From Streptomyces griseus subsp. griseus (GTDB lineage Bacteria > Actinomycetota > Actinomycetes > Streptomycetales > Streptomycetaceae): a DNA stretch of 64,000 bases. Each line of letters begins with the position of its first letter. Position 1 is the first letter of the stretch. Below the pieces are notes generated by a model, which searched no databases, had not been told where the DNA came from, and worked only from the letters and a program-made list of their open reading frames with translations. The DNA lies in assembly GCF_000720255.1 (NCBI RefSeq), contig NZ_JOJE01000003.1, positions 186,001 to 250,000 on the forward strand, written 5' to 3'. A program made the position numbers and the translations under genes. This document shows positions 63,195 through 64,000 of the stretch, piece by piece.

Positions 63195-64000
63195 ATGATC
63201 CGTATCAAGGCTGGGGTTCCCCGCGGAGTGCGGCCCTTCGTTTTCGGGCTGCCGTTCATGTGGGGGGCGTTGGCCCTCACCTACAGGCTGGTGTGCCCGC
63301 TCGCGCATCAGCCCGGCCTCGTGGCGCGGATCGTCACCAGCGTCGTGTTCTTCGCCGTCGGCACCGGTCTGATCCTGCACGTGCGCCAGGCCCTGTTGCA
63401 GGAGCTCCGGCAGGCCCGCCAGGTGGCGCGGGTCGCCCAGAACGCCCTGTTGCGGCCGTTGCCGCCCCGTATCGACGGACTGCACACCGCCGCCGCCCAG
63501 CTCTCCGCGGACCAGGGATCCCGGGTCGGCGGCGACCTGTACGAGGTGATCGCCACCGAGCACGGCGTCCGGGTGGTGATGGGCGACGTCCGCGGCCACG
63601 GACTCGCCGCGCTCGGCACCGTCGCCGCCGTCCTCGGCAGCTTCCGGGAGGCGGTGCACGACGAGCCCGAACTCGGCGGTGTGCTGCGCCGCCTCGACCG
63701 AGCCCTGACCCGCCACCTGCGCGAGCGGGCACGCGACGAGCACCCGGTCGTCGAGGAGTTCGTCACCGTACTGCTGCTGGAGATCCGCCCGGACGGTGAA
63801 CTGCTCTGTCTGAACTGCGGTCACCCCTGGCCCTATCTGCTGACCGGCACCCGTGTCACGCCCCTCGCCGACACCGACCCCCTCCCGCCGCTCGGCCCCT
63901 TCCCGCTGCCGCCCGACCTCCCCGCCGAGCCCGTCGGCCACCTGCTCCCCGGCGAGTCCCTGGTCCTGCACACGGACGGTGCCGAGGACGCCCGGGACGC
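63195..64000 (+). CDS. SpoIIE-type PP2C phosphatase (N-terminal part)
   Basis: The frame is open from ATG 63195 to the end of the window (268 codons) without a stop, so the gene continues beyond. Two membrane helices ('GVRPFVFGLPFMWGALALTYRLV' and 'IVTSVVFFAVGTGLILHV') are followed by the phosphatase domain: 'SRVGGDLYEV', 'MGDVRGHGLAALGTVAAVLGSFREAV', 'LCLNCGHPWPYLL' and 'LVLHTDGAEDARD', giving the metal-binding Asp residues. Such proteins dephosphorylate anti-anti-sigma factors in streptomycetes. Its switch-protein partner is not in the window. Confidence 0.9.
   Translation, partial: MIRIKAGVPRGVRPFVFGLPFMWGALALTYRLVCPLAHQPGLVARIVTSVVFFAVGTGLILHVRQALLQELRQARQVARVAQNALLRPLPPRIDGLHTAAAQLSADQGSRVGGDLYEVIATEHGVRVVMGDVRGHGLAALGTVAAVLGSFREAVHDEPELGGVLRRLDRALTRHLRERARDEHPVVEEFVTVLLLEIRPDGELLCLNCGHPWPYLLTGTRVTPLADTDPLPPLGPFPLPPDLPAEPVGHLLPGESLVLHTDGAEDARD

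Overview
The window is 64 kb of a high-GC actinomycete chromosome, almost certainly Streptomyces. Third codon positions are nearly all G or C, GTG and TTG starts are common, and the 20S proteasome with its Pup ligation system sits next to tatAC, a conservon and a gamma-glutamylation locus. From memory the gene order follows the Streptomyces coelicolor core chromosome around pafA, prcBA, cvn9 and glnA4, read in reverse; that is recall, not a search. I saw no insertion sequence, prophage, tRNA, rRNA or CRISPR array.

Layout. 1-6.4 kb: end of an oligopeptide-binding protein gene, an orphan NarL-type response regulator behind a RecB/Cas4-like nuclease, a site-2-protease-like M50 peptidase, a tRNA m1A methyltransferase, a small secreted protein and a ferredoxin. 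6.8-20.7 kb: the Pup-proteasome region (arc, dop, pup, an endonuclease VII-like gene, prcB, prcA, LacI and MFS genes, pafA, two FKBP prolyl isomerases, pafB, pafC). 20.6-25.7 kb: two small conserved proteins, tatA, tatC and a HelY-like helicase. 26-30.6 kb: a conservon (sensor-like ATPase, roadblock protein, DUF742 protein, small GTPase, P450). 30.6-41.2 kb: pseudouridine synthase, GNAT enzyme, siderophore-interacting protein, 5'-3' exonuclease, a glycine-betaine ABC transporter with fused permease and binding protein, an XRE-cupin regulator, a cobalamin-binding-like protein, and a TDT transporter with its LysR regulator. 41.2-47.4 kb: a gamma-glutamylation catabolic locus (phosphotransferase, PuuD-like hydrolase, GntR regulator, GlnA4-like ligase, aldehyde dehydrogenase, SDR). 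47.4-54.6 kb: alanine-racemase-like protein, a disordered membrane protein paired with a mycosin-like subtilase, a beta-lactamase-fold serine hydrolase with a Ser-Ala tail, an SseB-like protein and a DUF1844 protein. 54.6-64 kb: infC-rpmI-rplT with a structured leader, an rRNA methyltransferase, a PAS histidine kinase, pheST, a tandem-repeat-rich spacer, and the start of a SpoIIE-type phosphatase gene.

The main regulatory observation is that three promoters fit the DNA-damage promoter element known as RecA-NDp (tTGTCRGTg-N8-TAnnnT). They lie in front of the RecB/Cas4-like nuclease, the pup operon and the HelY-like helicase. The known activator of that element in actinobacteria, PafBC, is encoded in the same window. 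This suggests a local damage-response regulon joining a nuclease, a helicase and the Pup-proteasome. A second shared motif, CAATGG-N9-ATACCTT, lies in front of both the PuuD-like gene and the divergent gntR/glnA4-like pair and is a good candidate operator for the GntR protein.

Many neighbours are translationally coupled by 1-20 base overlaps. Several genes (trmI, the RecB-like gene, the LysR, SseB and DUF1844 genes) have a -10-like hexamer 6-8 bases before the start codon and no Shine-Dalgarno sequence, so they are probably leaderless.
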